A stretch of 64,000 nt of DNA, taken from assembly GCA_018873225.1 (NCBI GenBank), contig JAEILZ010000008.1, forward strand, positions 1 through 64,000. The letters run 5' to 3'. The notes beneath the pieces are model-generated. The model did no database searches. It worked only from the letters and a program-made list of their open reading frames with translations, and had not been told where the DNA came from. The translations under genes and the position numbers were made by a program. This DNA comes from [Phialemoniopsis] sp. UDSM-2020 (Eukaryota > Ascomycota > Sordariomycetes > Thyridiales > Thyridiaceae). Each line of letters opens with the position of its first letter. Positions within the stretch are counted from its first letter, which is position 1. Shown in pieces: positions 43,813 to 54,958 of the stretch.

Positions 43813-45546
43813 ATGCCGGCGCGAGTAGGCGAAAGCCACCCGGTGGCTGAGAGTACGCATGCATTTTCCCGTGCAAATGCTAGCCTAGATTACGATGTTA
43901 TCATCGTGGGCGCAGGCTTGAGTGGTATCTACTCGCTGCACCGGATGCGGGAATTAGGATTGAGAGCCAGAGTCATCGAGGCTGGATCGGCGGAAGGAGG
44001 AACATGGTTCTGGTAAGCTAGCCCCTGTCACTTTAAGCTTAAACGGATCTGACAACCTCTCAGGAACCGCTATCCTGGTGCACGCTTCGACTCAGAGAGC
44101 TACTCCTACATCTTTTCCTTCTCGCAGGAGGTTCTCGATGAATGGGACTGGACCGAGCATTTTTCACCACAGCCTGAGACTTTGAAGTACATACAGTACC
44201 TCACAAACAAGTTCGATCTGCTCAAGGACATGCAGTTCAACACGAGAATAAAGACGGCCCATTTCCAGGCTGACACCGACTCTTGGCTGCTGACAGACGA
44301 CAGCGGCTGTACATACACATCACGGTACATCATCACAGCAATGGGCATTCTGAATCAGCCGACCATGCCCAACATTCCCGGCGTCGGTGACTTCAAAGGC
44401 CAATCATGGCACACGGCACGTTGGCCGAGTGATGCGTCAGATCTCAAAGGGAAGCGCGTCGGTATCATCGGAACTGGTGCCACAGCAATCCAAACGATCC
44501 AAGCGATATCCAATGACTTCGGATCGCTCACTGTATTTCAACGGACACCTAACTGGACTGCACCATTGAGAAATACCAAGATCGATGCCGAGGAGATGAA
44601 ACAGATTCGACAACGTTACCCCGAAATATTCCGGCAATGTCTTGAATCATATTCGTGCTTCATTCATGTCGGAGACACAAAAACTACCTTCTCCATGTCT
44701 GAGGAAGAGCGCAATGCACACTGGGAGGCACTCTATGAACTTCCTGGCTTTGCCAAAGTGCTGGGCATCTCGGCTGATATCTACACCGACCGCGAGGCAA
44801 ATGCTTTGTACAGCGAGTTCCATGCCAACAAGATCCGCGCCCGAGTGAATGATCCAGTCGTTGCCGAGAAGCTGATACCCAAAAACCATGGATTTGGCAC
44901 TCGGCGAGTACCACTTGAAAGTGGCTACTACGAGGTGTTCAACCAATCCAATGTCAAACTCGTTGACATCAACGAGAACCCGATCCAGAAGGTGACTGAG
45001 AAGGGCATTCAGACTCAAGACGAGATGTTCGAATTTGATATCCTTATCTACGCCACTGGATTTGACGCCGTCACCGGGTCATTCGACGCCGTCGACTTCC
45101 AAGGCCTTAACGGCACGAAGCTGCGAGACGTGTGGAGCAACGGAATTCGCACGTTCCTAGGCCTCACCGTCAAGGACTTCCCCAACATGTTCATGATTAT
45201 GGGGCCACATCAGATGTTTGGTAATATCCCCAGGAGTATCGAGTATGCCGTCGACTGGGTATCAAACTACATGAAATGGGCTCGGGATGAGAATGTTCAG
45301 TTTGTGGAAGCTACAGAGGAAGGCATGGAGCTGTGGACGGAGCATGTCCACGATTGTGGCAAAGGCTTGCTGGCCAACGAGGTTGATTCGTGGATGACGG
45401 GGGTCAACAAGAATGTCGCTACAAAGCAGAAGCGCTCGATGACACGTTACAACGGCCCAGCACCAGGGTATCGGAAACGTTGCGACGCTGTGAAGGAGAG
45501 AGAGTATGCTGATTTCACCATCAGAAAAGGGACTGTAGACTCGTGA
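43813..45546 (+). CDS. Baeyer-Villiger monooxygenase 1 (CHMO-like)
   Basis: Exons 43813-44012 and 44064-45546; 560 residues. It is a type I flavoprotein that inserts oxygen next to a ketone, giving esters or lactones. FAD motif GAGLSG (33-38), GGTWFWNRYPGARFD across the splice, the type I fingerprint FKGQSWHTARWP (177-188), the NADPH motif GTGATAIQ, and a late ATGFD motif are all present. The MGPHQMFGNIPRSIEYAVDWV segment is typical of cyclohexanone-monooxygenase-like members. Its length is normal for the family and no residue is missing. It lies between a lactonase and an esterase. Confidence 0.93.
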
Positions 45547-45712
45547 AAGAAGTAGCTGAAAGAAATGTAATGATTATGCAATGACTGCTCAATGACTCAC
45601 CCCTTGACCTTTGTTCGACATTATGCAGGTGTGCTTAACGATTGTACCTGTGCCAATAGTACTGCTTGTCTGAGAAACTGCATGTCTCGATCATGGTCTA
45701 CTCTGGCGCTTT

Positions 45713-46816
45713 CTATTCAGTCTTGACCTCAAAAGCACTGGGCGGAGGGTCTGTCAGGGCCCAGCCAATACCACCTTCCATAACTTTGTCCCAACGTTTT
45801 GTTTCAGATAATTGATCCCCAAATCTACGGAAGCCATGAGGCACACCTCGAAACAGGTTGACGTCGGTTGGTACGCTACGGTTTATCAGCGCATTCCACC
45901 CAAAACATCAGCAGTATCATACTCACCCGTTCTCGGCCAGCAACTTCGCATACAAGAGTCCCTCATCACGAAGAGGGTCGAGCCCTGCAATTCCAAATAC
46001 CGTGGGAGGAAGCCCACTGACTTGCTCTGGGAGGGCATTGCCTGGGTTGAGCATTGTGTCAGAGATTTGCGGGTCTTGTATCTTGAGAAGCTCCGTGAAG
46101 AACTTGACGGTCTTCATTGGAAGGATGGGCGCGTTCTCATTCTCAACGAGTGAGGAAAGTTTCGGGTCTTTCATCATGGCTAGCTGGGGTCCATAACACT
46201 CGAGGTTCCTGACGCAAGGTATCATGAGAATTTGGCCCGCAATTGGAGGACAATGCGTCGCAACCCGTCCGAGGTGCTTTTCGAGCACAAGCGATGCAGT
46301 GAGCTGAGCACCTGCAGATATCCCACCCAGCACAACCTTGGCCGGGTCTGCGGCGAGGTCATTGATGTGCTCATGAGACCACATGAAGGCATCTTGCGCG
46401 TCATGCCACGCGGTGGGGTAGGTGAACTCTGGTGTGTGTCGATAGTTCACATTGAGAACGACGACGCGGGCTTGAATGGCGATGCGTGCACAGATTGCAT
46501 CCTCGGAGGCCAATGATCCAAAGAAGAAGCCTCCGCCGTGAAGATGAATGTACAGCGGTAGTCGCTCCGCCTCCGAAATGTCCGCAGGTCGGTAGCTTCG
46601 CGCCTCGAGTTCACTGCTGTCACGAGTCGGAATAGAGAAATCCTTCATAGCTACTTGTGGTGCGAGACTGTTCATGGCTTCTGCTGCAATCTCCTCGCGA
46701 CCTTGGTTGGTAATCCTTCTCTTCTCCAGGAGTTCCAGCGCAGGCGGCGCTGGCAATTGAGCCTCCACAGCCTGCCACTCATCACCGGGACCTCCATAGC
46801 AAGAAAAGTCGCACAT
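45713..46816 (-). CDS. HSL-type alpha/beta hydrolase (esterase/lactonase)
   Basis: Exons 46816-45927 and 45875-45713; 350 residues. The oxyanion motif HGGGFFFG is followed by the nucleophile elbow GISAG, the acid in GLDPLRDEG, and the catalytic His in VPHGF, which lies in the second exon, so the splice is needed for activity. This is the hormone-sensitive-lipase/carboxylesterase group (Abhydrolase_3), without a signal peptide. It probably hydrolyses esters or lactones from the neighbouring Baeyer-Villiger enzymes (inference). It shares a promoter with an SDR gene. Confidence 0.9.
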
Positions 46817-47157
46817 CTTGGAAACTGTAAGTTGATCAAACAGCGTGGTTGCTGTGTCGTCTTCCAGTCAGCTTGCAGCTCCAGTGTTATCACATGCATC
46901 GACGGAAAACACCCCCGAGCCTCCCCGCGTACGTAGGTACGTAGCGTCGGATGATGTCAACCCCACCAAAGGCCGACCTGGGGAGCCTCGGCAACTCCGT
47001 GGCAACGCCCAAAACAGCAACGCCGGTTGTTTCTGGGGTGGAGCCCATGCAACACCTAACCACGACTTTATGAGACACGGGTCCAGGGTGTTCAAAGGTA
47101 GCTCTGAACTGACGTGGATGAGCCCCTCGACGACTGTGATATTGTCAAACAATCGCC
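46817..47157. promoter_or_regulatory. Divergent promoter, esterase / SDR
   Basis: Short shared promoter containing CGGCAACTCCG (46989-46999), an inverted CGG-N5-CCG pair suited to a Zn2Cys6 dimer. No gene seen. Confidence 0.4.
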
Positions 47158-48067
47158 ATGGCAACAGAAATACCTTCCGAGCCGCCTTCACGCTCACTGC
47201 GTGGCAAGGTGGCCATTGTCACAGGAGCCGGATGCGCAGGTGAGGGCATCGGCAACGGCCGAGCCTGTGCCATTCTGCTGGCGGACGATGGTTGCGATGT
47301 CGTATGCCTCGACCGTGATCTTGCATGGGCAGAAAAGACCGCCGAGATCACCAACAGCAAGGCGGGCCGTGGCACAGCCATCGCTCTGCAGGGGGATGTC
47401 ACATTGGCAAGCGACTGCGAGAAGGCAGTCCAGCTAGCCCTGGAGAAATTCGGCCGCCTTAATATACTTGTCAACAATGTTGGGATTGCTGGCGCAACGG
47501 GCTCTGCTGTCGATGTCGATATGGAGAGCTGGGCTAAGAGTCTGGAGATCAACGTGTCGAGCATGGTGCTCATGGCCAAATATGCGATACCAGCAATGAC
47601 GAAGAACGATGGCGAGATCAAAGGATCGATCATCAACATGGGGAGTGTCGCTGGCCTGAAGGGAGGCACGCCGCATCTGTTATATCCAACGAGCAAGGGT
47701 GCCGTGGTCAACATGACCCGGGCCATGGCTGCACACCACGCCCGAGACGGGATTCGAGTCAATTGTGTTTGCCCCGGCGTAAGTTTCAGATGTCCAAGGA
47801 TATAAAATTCTATCAAAAGGCTGACTAGTATAGATGTTGTATACACCAATGATGTACGCAAAGGGAATGAGCGAGGAGGCCCGAGCTGCACGAAAGGCAC
47901 GGAGTCTGCTAGGTACTGAAGGCAATGGGTGGGATTGCGCGGCAGCCGTTGCGTTCCTCGCAAGTGAGCACTCGAGATGGATCACCGGAGTGATATTACC
48001 CGTCGATGCTGGTACAACAGCGGCAGTCGGAATCGGCATGCCGTCCAGCGCAAGTGTGAATGGCTAG
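47158..48067 (+). CDS. Short-chain dehydrogenase
   Basis: Exons 47158-47778 and 47834-48067; 284 residues. Classical SDR: TGAGCAGEGIG (22-32), CLDRD after beta-2 (acidic, favours NAD), NNVG, GSVAGLKGG with the catalytic Ser, and YPTSKGAV with Tyr and Lys. The CPG at the exon junction is followed by MLYTPM, and the C-terminus has WITGVILPVDAGT. It could oxidise an alcohol to the ketone used by the Baeyer-Villiger enzymes, or a hydroxy acid downstream (inference). Confidence 0.9.
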
Positions 48068-48163
48068 TTAGCAGGATATCATAGGGGGCATAAATAAAAG
48101 TCACATCTGGACATACAAAATTCCTTCTAGCTTTGCTTAGGTGCATAGTTCGACATCTTTCAT

Positions 48164-49495
48164 CTACTCATGCAGCAATGCAATGCGGCCATCTACCTTG
48201 CCCTCCTCTAATCTTCGCAATACCTGCGGAAAGTCTTGAAGTTTACCAGTTGTAACTTGTGGCCGGATCTGCCTTGCCGCAATGAGATCTAAGACCAACT
48301 TCAAATCCTGGACTTGGCCTCCATACGAAAAAATGTAGCTGAGCCTCTTTCGAGTACCGATCTTCATATGAATTGTGTTTTCGGTGTCCAGGCTCCCGAT
48401 GCAGAGGAGCTTTCCACCACGTCGGACAATGTGTTGCGCATCCTCGAATGTTTGATGCGTTCCCACAAAGTCCAGGACAGTGTCAATAAGGAGTTTGCGC
48501 TCGCTGACGAACTCCTGTGGCGACTTGCCGACAGGGACAATATCCTCAGCTGGGATTCCGAGCTTCTCAGCCTCCTGAAGGCGCTCGCTCTTGATGTCGG
48601 ATACAATGACTCTGGCGCCAATTGCATGAACGATTTGGAGGGCATTGAAACCGAGCCCGCCAAGGCCGAAAAGAAAGACGGTCTCGGACTTCTTCACTTC
48701 GCCTCTCTTGTGAATGGCGTGATACGCCGTGGTCACAGCGTCGGTGGCAACAGCAGCCTCCGCTGGTGTTACTCCTGCTCAACATGTCAACACACTTTCC
48801 GGCGACAGTTATGATCTCTTCCGACTTGCCTTCAGGTACACGGACAATGCCCCGAATATCAATAACAGCGTAAGGTGCGTAGAACCCGTCCTGACCGATA
48901 CCAGAATGGTGACCCATTTCACAAATTTGGGACAGGTCTCGAGAACACTCCGTGCATGAGGCAGTTCCACAACCTGGGACGGCATGTAGAGCAACTACAT
49001 CGCCCTGAATAGTATATATTAGCACGCTCATTGCTATTAAAACTGAGAATGAACCTTACTGTTCGGAATGCTGGGTCTTTGATTTGACTACCGAACTTGA
49101 CAATCTTGCCACACCCTTCGTGACCCTGGCATTTGATTAGTATACGACTAGATGAAAGACGGTTGTTGACTGACCAAGGTGAACTTGGGTTGAAACCATG
49201 CTGCTTGCTTCTCAAGGGTAAGCAACGAGTGGTCACTCCGACACACTAGGTGGTGATGTGTTAGTGATCAGGTCTATTGCTTTCCCAGATGATTGCACAT
49301 ACTTACCTCCGGAGGCCAACATCTTGACCAACACATCAGTCGGGCCAGGCTCAGGAACGGGGATTTCCTCCCAGACCTACCCAGCGACCTTTTAGCTTAT
49401 GAATCTTAGTCCTCATGAGAGAGCGTATTTACAGGTTCTGGATTGCCCTTGTGCTTCCTCCAACAAAACATGGTCTGCGGCACGGTGATAGACAT
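48164..49495 (-). CDS. Zinc-dependent alcohol dehydrogenase, with a GC-AG intron
   Basis: Exons 49495-49433, 49376-49307, 49245-49175, 49125-49060, 49004-48830, 48774-48164; 351 residues. Catalytic zinc ligands are in GVCRSD and GHEGCG; structural-zinc cysteines are in PGCGTASCTECSRDLSQIC; the NAD motif is GLGGLG followed by SDIKSERL (Asp favours NAD). Intron 5 begins with GC (exon AAG, then GCAAGT) and ends GAGCAG. Only this splice joins RVPEG to VTPAEAAVATDAV in frame. An ATG at 49624 would add 43 residues rich in Arg and Ser, perhaps a mitochondrial leader, but family members usually begin near MSITVPQTM. It may oxidise an omega-hydroxy acid (inference). Confidence 0.88.
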
Positions 49496-50046
49496 GGTTG
49501 CAATCTTTGGATAGGCTGATAGCTTCTCTGCACTGGTTTCTCTGACAGTATATCGATTTCGAGGCAGTGACGAAAGGCTCACGGTGGTCACCAGTCGATC
49601 GAGGCAGGGCAATATGTTGGGCATGGAAGTAATGTGGGGTTTCTTTCCCTGTGACCCATCATTTGACGCTCAACCAACAAGGGTCTAGGTCCTCCTCATC
49701 ATTCTGCAGATTTCTCCAGAGATGGCATGCCGGGTTTCTGCAGTTCCCCGCACGACAATTGCAACCATGCGGAGAAGTGTGGGTATTCACCTCCAATGAC
49801 CCATGGACACCCAATAGGCATGACGATGCTGGCTCGGCTAGTGCTCGGCAATCCGGATACAGTCAAGTGCGCTGCAATTCGTTTCCAGGATCACACCTCG
49901 TCGAACCCATCGGGGATACTGATGCTGACAAAAGATCTTGTACTTCTTTTCTCATCCGAGAAGTCAATATTGGCAACGCAGACGGTGGGCATTCTTTGAA
50001 AGGTGTTCTCCAATTGTTGCCAGATCTCACCAACCCAGACCTCACC
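49496..50046. promoter_or_regulatory. Divergent promoter, alcohol dehydrogenase / acyl-CoA ligase
   Basis: It holds CGGCAATCCG (49846-49855), a CGG-N4-CCG pair whose CGGCAA half matches the motif at 46989. The region 49496-49624 could be 5' coding sequence if the upstream ATG is used. No other gene seen. Confidence 0.4.
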
Positions 50047-52088
50047 ATGGTTTTCGTCCCTCCTGCATGGGTTCCGAAGCTTCCGCTGGGTAAATCTCCT
50101 TCCCAAGAAACCTCTTGATGCTGTTTGAGATGCTGACTTGTGATTCGGAGACAGATCCGCCGGATTCCATTTCCGTGGCTGATTTTATGAGGGAAGAATC
50201 CTATGGTCGATGTCCTGTATCCAAAAGCCGCAACCCATTCACCTGTGGTCTCACGGGAAGGTCGTACACAGTCTCCGAGTTTTTCCAAAGATCGGAGAAT
50301 CTAGCCAGGTCGTTCTCTAAGCGGCTTGGGTGGCAGCCGCAAGAGGGAACTCCATGGGATAAGGTCCTCGGTATCTTCTCCCTCAACTCTGTAAGTTTTG
50401 AATGGCCAGCCATCGGCTCCTGGTCTGCAGGGACTAATCAATTCATACCACAAGATCGATTACATTACAGCTGCATATGGAGTTCATCGGCTGTCTGGCA
50501 TAGTCACGACTGCGAATGCTGTGTCTTCGGCAGCAGAGCTAGAGCACCAGCTTCGCTCCTCTGGCGCCAGCGCCTTAATCACTTGCACGCCACTGCTAGA
50601 TATTGCATTACAAGCGGCCAAGGCAATTGGCATACCCAAGAGTCGGATTTTCATCTTCCAGATCCCAGGCACCAAGGAGTGTAACGATGTTGAGTTGTCA
50701 ACGATCGAAGACCTGATCTCAGAAGGTGCAAGTCTCCCTGCCGTTGAACCACTGAGATGGGCGAAGGGACAAGGGGCGAGACAGCCGGCCTTCCTTTGCT
50801 ATTCCAGTGGTACCTCTGGACTGCCGGTACGTGCTTTTGACTTCACACCATCATGGCTTGGTGTCTCTGACATATAACCTCGGCAGAAAGCTGTCATGAT
50901 ATCACACCAAAATATCATTGCCAACATCATTCAGCACTCGACGTATGAATCCGTCGGCCGAGCTCAGGAAGGCGTCAACACACAAGTTGTGTCCGGCGTT
51001 CTTCCCATGAGCCATATTTACGCCTTGATAGTCTCTTCGCACACCGCAACCTGGCGAGGAGACGAAGTCATCATTCTACCCAAATACGACTTCGAGACGT
51101 TCCTATCTGCAGTTGCAAAGTATCGGATACAGCTGCTTATTGTTGTAAGTGCTCAGCTGACCCTATCATCTTAAGAATTTCTGAGCTCACACCTTCTTCT
51201 CCCAAGGTTCCTCCCATGATTATCCAAATGCTACGTAACAGCGACGTTTGCAAAAAGTACGATCTGACCTGTGTTCGCTTCGTCTTCAGCGGTGCCGCGC
51301 CTCTTGGAGAAGAGACCATGAGAGAGCTCGAGCAGCTTATTCCGACATGCGCGGTGGGTCAGGCATATGGTATGACAGAAACGTCCGTCGTTGTCTCGGC
51401 CCCGAGCGAGCACGAGGTAGTCCGAAAGACTGTGGGATGTCTCCTCCCAGGCTGCCGATTGAAGATCGTGGGGCTGGATGGGGTTGAAATCAAGGAATAT
51501 GACAAACCGGGCGAGATCCTTGTCCAGGCCCCGTCTGTGGTCTTGGGATACCTGAACAACGAAAAGGCCACGACGGAGACGTTTGTTCACCACGATGATG
51601 GCCGATGGATCAAGACGGGCGATGAAGGCTTGATGACTGTGGCACCCTCCGGAAATGAGCATCTGATGATCGTTGATAGGATCAAGGAGCTGATCAAAGT
51701 CAAGGTATGTCTCGTGACTGGTCTGCTCGTATTACTGGCATTAACACTTCTCTAGGGTCATCAAGTAGCACCAGCTGAGCTCGAAGCACATCTTCTTACT
51801 CATGCTGCTGTGGCGGACTGTGCAGTCATCCAAGTCCCTGACGAGAGGGCAGGCGAGGTACCCAAGGCATTTGTGGTCAAGAGTCCTGGTGTTGCGGGTA
51901 AGGCCGACGAGGAGGTCATACAGACCATTTTGAAGCATGTGTCAGATCATAAAGCGCCGTACAAATGGCTGAAAGGTGGTGTCGAATTCATGGATGTGAT
52001 ACCCAAGAGTCCAAGCGGCAAGATTCTCAGGAGGCTGCTTAGAGACCAAGAGCGAGAGAAGCGACGGACACAAGCTGCGCGGCTGTAG
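50047..52088 (+). CDS. Acyl-CoA synthetase (4-coumarate-CoA ligase-like), PTS1
   Basis: Exons 50047-50089, 50155-50390, 50455-50826, 50887-51144, 51207-51704, 51756-52088; 579 residues. ANL-family ligase: activates a carboxylic acid with ATP and joins it to CoA. The AMP motif YSSGTSGLPK spans intron 3; YGMTE, KTGDEG, DRIKELIKVKG and PKSPSGKILRR follow. The protein ends ARL, a PTS1-type tripeptide, so peroxisomal import is likely. The short first exon (MVFVPPAWVPKLPL) matches family N-termini and its splice gives DPPDSI. It would feed the acid made by the neighbouring enzymes into beta-oxidation (inference). Confidence 0.92.
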
Positions 52089-52573
52089 ACTAAGTGACGG
52101 AGCAATTTAGACGATCTTGGTAGAAGTAGAGACAAAATAGACATCAGCTTCATTGACGCTATTATTATATGGCCTGTTCGGCGCCAATGATAATTTCAGC
52201 CACCACAGAAAGAAGACATGTGCACTGGAGTGCAGTGTGTGTCTCGCATTCGCATTCCACGCCACCTAGCGCCTAGACCGAGCTCCCCTACCGTAGCTCG
52301 TGATCCTGAGCATCGAGGGGAGGAGAGTCACCATTTCCCGAGACTCCACACCCCCCTCACGCCCCCTTTCCCCGCCCGCTTGGGGTTTCTCCACCTTTTC
52401 TTCGCCTCAGGTGCGCGAGATATGAACTCGGTTTTGCCCTGCTCGCGGCAAGCATGACAGGTTCCCCACGGAAGACAGCCGAACCCTCAAACAGTTGCCG
52501 GAATCCTCAGCTCAACCCCAGCCACCCAGCATCAGTGTATCGTCTGGCCATCGTGCCAACCTAGTCGCCCAGG
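52089..52573. promoter_or_regulatory. Regulator promoter, C-rich tract
   Basis: No gene seen. A pyrimidine-rich tract (about 52344-52382) contains CCCCT/CCCC motifs like stress-response elements. The region otherwise carries the 3' flank of the ligase. Confidence 0.3.
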
Positions 52574-54820
52574 ATGACGGAGATGGTGGGCAGCTGGCTC
52601 CACTTTACTCCCCGGCAACCGAAGCGCAAGCGAGCCGATGTCGTCTGCTTCTACTGCCACTCCAAGAAGATCAAATGCGACCTGGATGTAAGTGACGATA
52701 GCTTGACCAGTGTCATCATGACTTCTGTCTGACTGTTACCGTGAAGAACCGAAGAAACCAGGGCCATGAAAAGTGTTCAAACTGCGAAGAGCCTGGGCGG
52801 GAGTGCCGCCTTCGCCCCTCGAGAAGAGGAGCCCGGCGTCAAACAGCGCGTCGCCAGGATGCTACCACCGAGTCATCCGCACCCTCCCCGCCATCTATGC
52901 CAGGTGAGCAGAGGAGGATTTATGACCATCCTCTCTGTCGTGTACGAGAGCTGACCGATTGACAAGAACCCGAAGTGCTGCTGCCAAACGACTTGCCCGA
53001 GTTTTCCATTGGCGACGATCCCACCCTACCAACAGCCATCGTGACAGACACATCCATGGGCGATGCCACAAATGGAATTGACATAGTACATTTCGAACCA
53101 CTGCAAGATAGCCCTGCCGACTCTCGGACTTCACGCCGTCCCCAAGCAAGCACTTCTCCGGGCAAAGGTGCAGGACGGAGCCACTCTGGTGATCTCGACA
53201 CTGGGTTTCTCCAAGTCTACGGACCCGAAAACCAGTTCTTTGCCGAGCAGCAAGACCTCGAAGCCAACTTGGAGCCCAAAGGTAGCATCCTCGACCCCAT
53301 TCAGCAAGAATTGCAGCAGAGCTTTGCAGAAACATACTGGGAGTATTGCTATCCATGGTGTCCTGTCCTCGATCGGCGGACACTAGACGAGGAGATGGCA
53401 TCCTCCCCTCTCCTGGCCAATGCTATTGCGCTGGCAGCCAGTCACATTCAGCCACCGCTTGTCCCTCATGAGGGATCAGCGAACTACTACAACAAGGCCA
53501 AAGCTATTTTCTATAACGATCAAGAGCCAGATAATCTGACTGCTCTCAAGGCACTAAGTTTGTTCTACTGGTGGGCGCCTCGACCTCCGACAACGGCACA
53601 TCGCAATTCGTCGTGGTGGTGGACATCGACGATCATCAGAACTGCACAGCAGATGAACATTCATCGTGAGCCTCCGGCAGGCCATCCCACCAGAGAGCGA
53701 CTAGACCTAGGCTTACGGCGGAGGATATGGTGGACGGTCTTTGTGAGTTCACTTTGATATCATGCATGGCCTCGAGTGTCACTGACAAAAAGACTGGTAG
53801 GCCCGCGAGCGACTTACGGCCTTGTGTCAAAGCAAGCCTTGTATCATCGACCCTGAAGATTGCAGTATCCAAGAACCTCAGCTTTCGGACTTCCCCCCCG
53901 AACCCTTATTTCAGAAGAAAGGTCAAATCTTCATCTACTGGGTACGGCTGTGCGCCATTATTGGTCGAATAGCGAAGCATTTATCCCGTGCTGCAGCTGG
54001 ATCAGGAGCTGTCTTCCCAGCTCACCTACGCCAGGAGCTTGTTGACTGGGTTCAATCGTTGCCTTTCGACTTGCAACTCCCCATCAGCTCTGCTCGCACC
54101 GAGATCTTCGACCGCGATGTTCATCAGCTCCACCTTCCATATCTCACCACTGTCATCATTCTCCATCTGGAAAGATCTGCGTACGACCTACCGCAGGTTC
54201 TCCCACCAGCTATCTTGGCGGCCTCCTGCATCGCGCGCATCCTGCGCGACGTCTTGTCTCGTGGCAATGCAAGATTTCTCATGGCGATCACATGCTGGTA
54301 TGCCGGGACCGCATTCATTGCCTTGCTCCAAGCCAGCCGAATAAGCCGGTTGGGTAAGGAGGCCGAAGAAGGCATGGATGTACTAGAACAAACAATGAAG
54401 CAGCTGCAGAAGCAATGGGGCTCTGCGGATGTGATAGGAAGAGGGTTTCAAAGACTCAGGAAGACCCAAATGAACTCTACACCAAGCCATGGAGCAGGCG
54501 ACGTCTCTTCAGTCTCGCAAACGTTGAAGACGGCAGATATTTCGACGAATAACGACGATGGCATGAATCTGGATTCTGGACTAGACCACATGTCACAGCC
54601 AGTGGATGATTTCGACTGGACGCGCCTCTTTCCGTTCGTATCAACGTCAACAAACAAGATAGCCGAGACGCTGCTCAACGACTACGCACAGGGAAGAGTT
54701 CCGTCGCCGAACTTCTCCTTCTTCCCTGAAAACATCCTGAACCAATATCAGGATCTGCTAGAGCCCTTCACAGACTACTCGTTTGACTTTTCGGACATTG
54801 CCTTCCAGGCTGGGCTTTGA
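52574..54820 (+). CDS. Zn2Cys6 transcription factor
   Basis: Exons 52574-52687, 52747-52903, 52967-53742, 53801-54820; 688 residues. The zinc cluster spans intron 1: CFYCHSKKIKC, a 12-residue loop, then CSNCEEPGREC. An in-frame stop lies 10 bases upstream of the ATG, so the start is 52574 or 52583. A Ser/Pro-rich linker leads to a fungal-specific domain (FAETYWEYCYPWCPVLDRRTL, LGLRRRIWWTVF, ARERLTALCQSKPCIID). It sits in the middle of the ketone-type catabolic set and is the best candidate for its pathway regulator (inference). Confidence 0.88.
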
Positions 54821-54958
54821 ATCCGAAGTAACCTCATCTGCTGGGGGACTCATGCAGTAGTTATTCAGAAGTAGCTTTATATAATGAACTCTCTATCACA
54901 TTTATACGTTCCAAAACAAAACTGTAACGCAGTCCACCGTGCTCACCCAGCCTGAACC

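Noticed and set aside
49651..50118. 155-codon open frame on the plus strand upstream of the acyl-CoA ligase
   Set aside because: Low-complexity composition in a promoter; its end overlaps the ligase first exon in a different frame.
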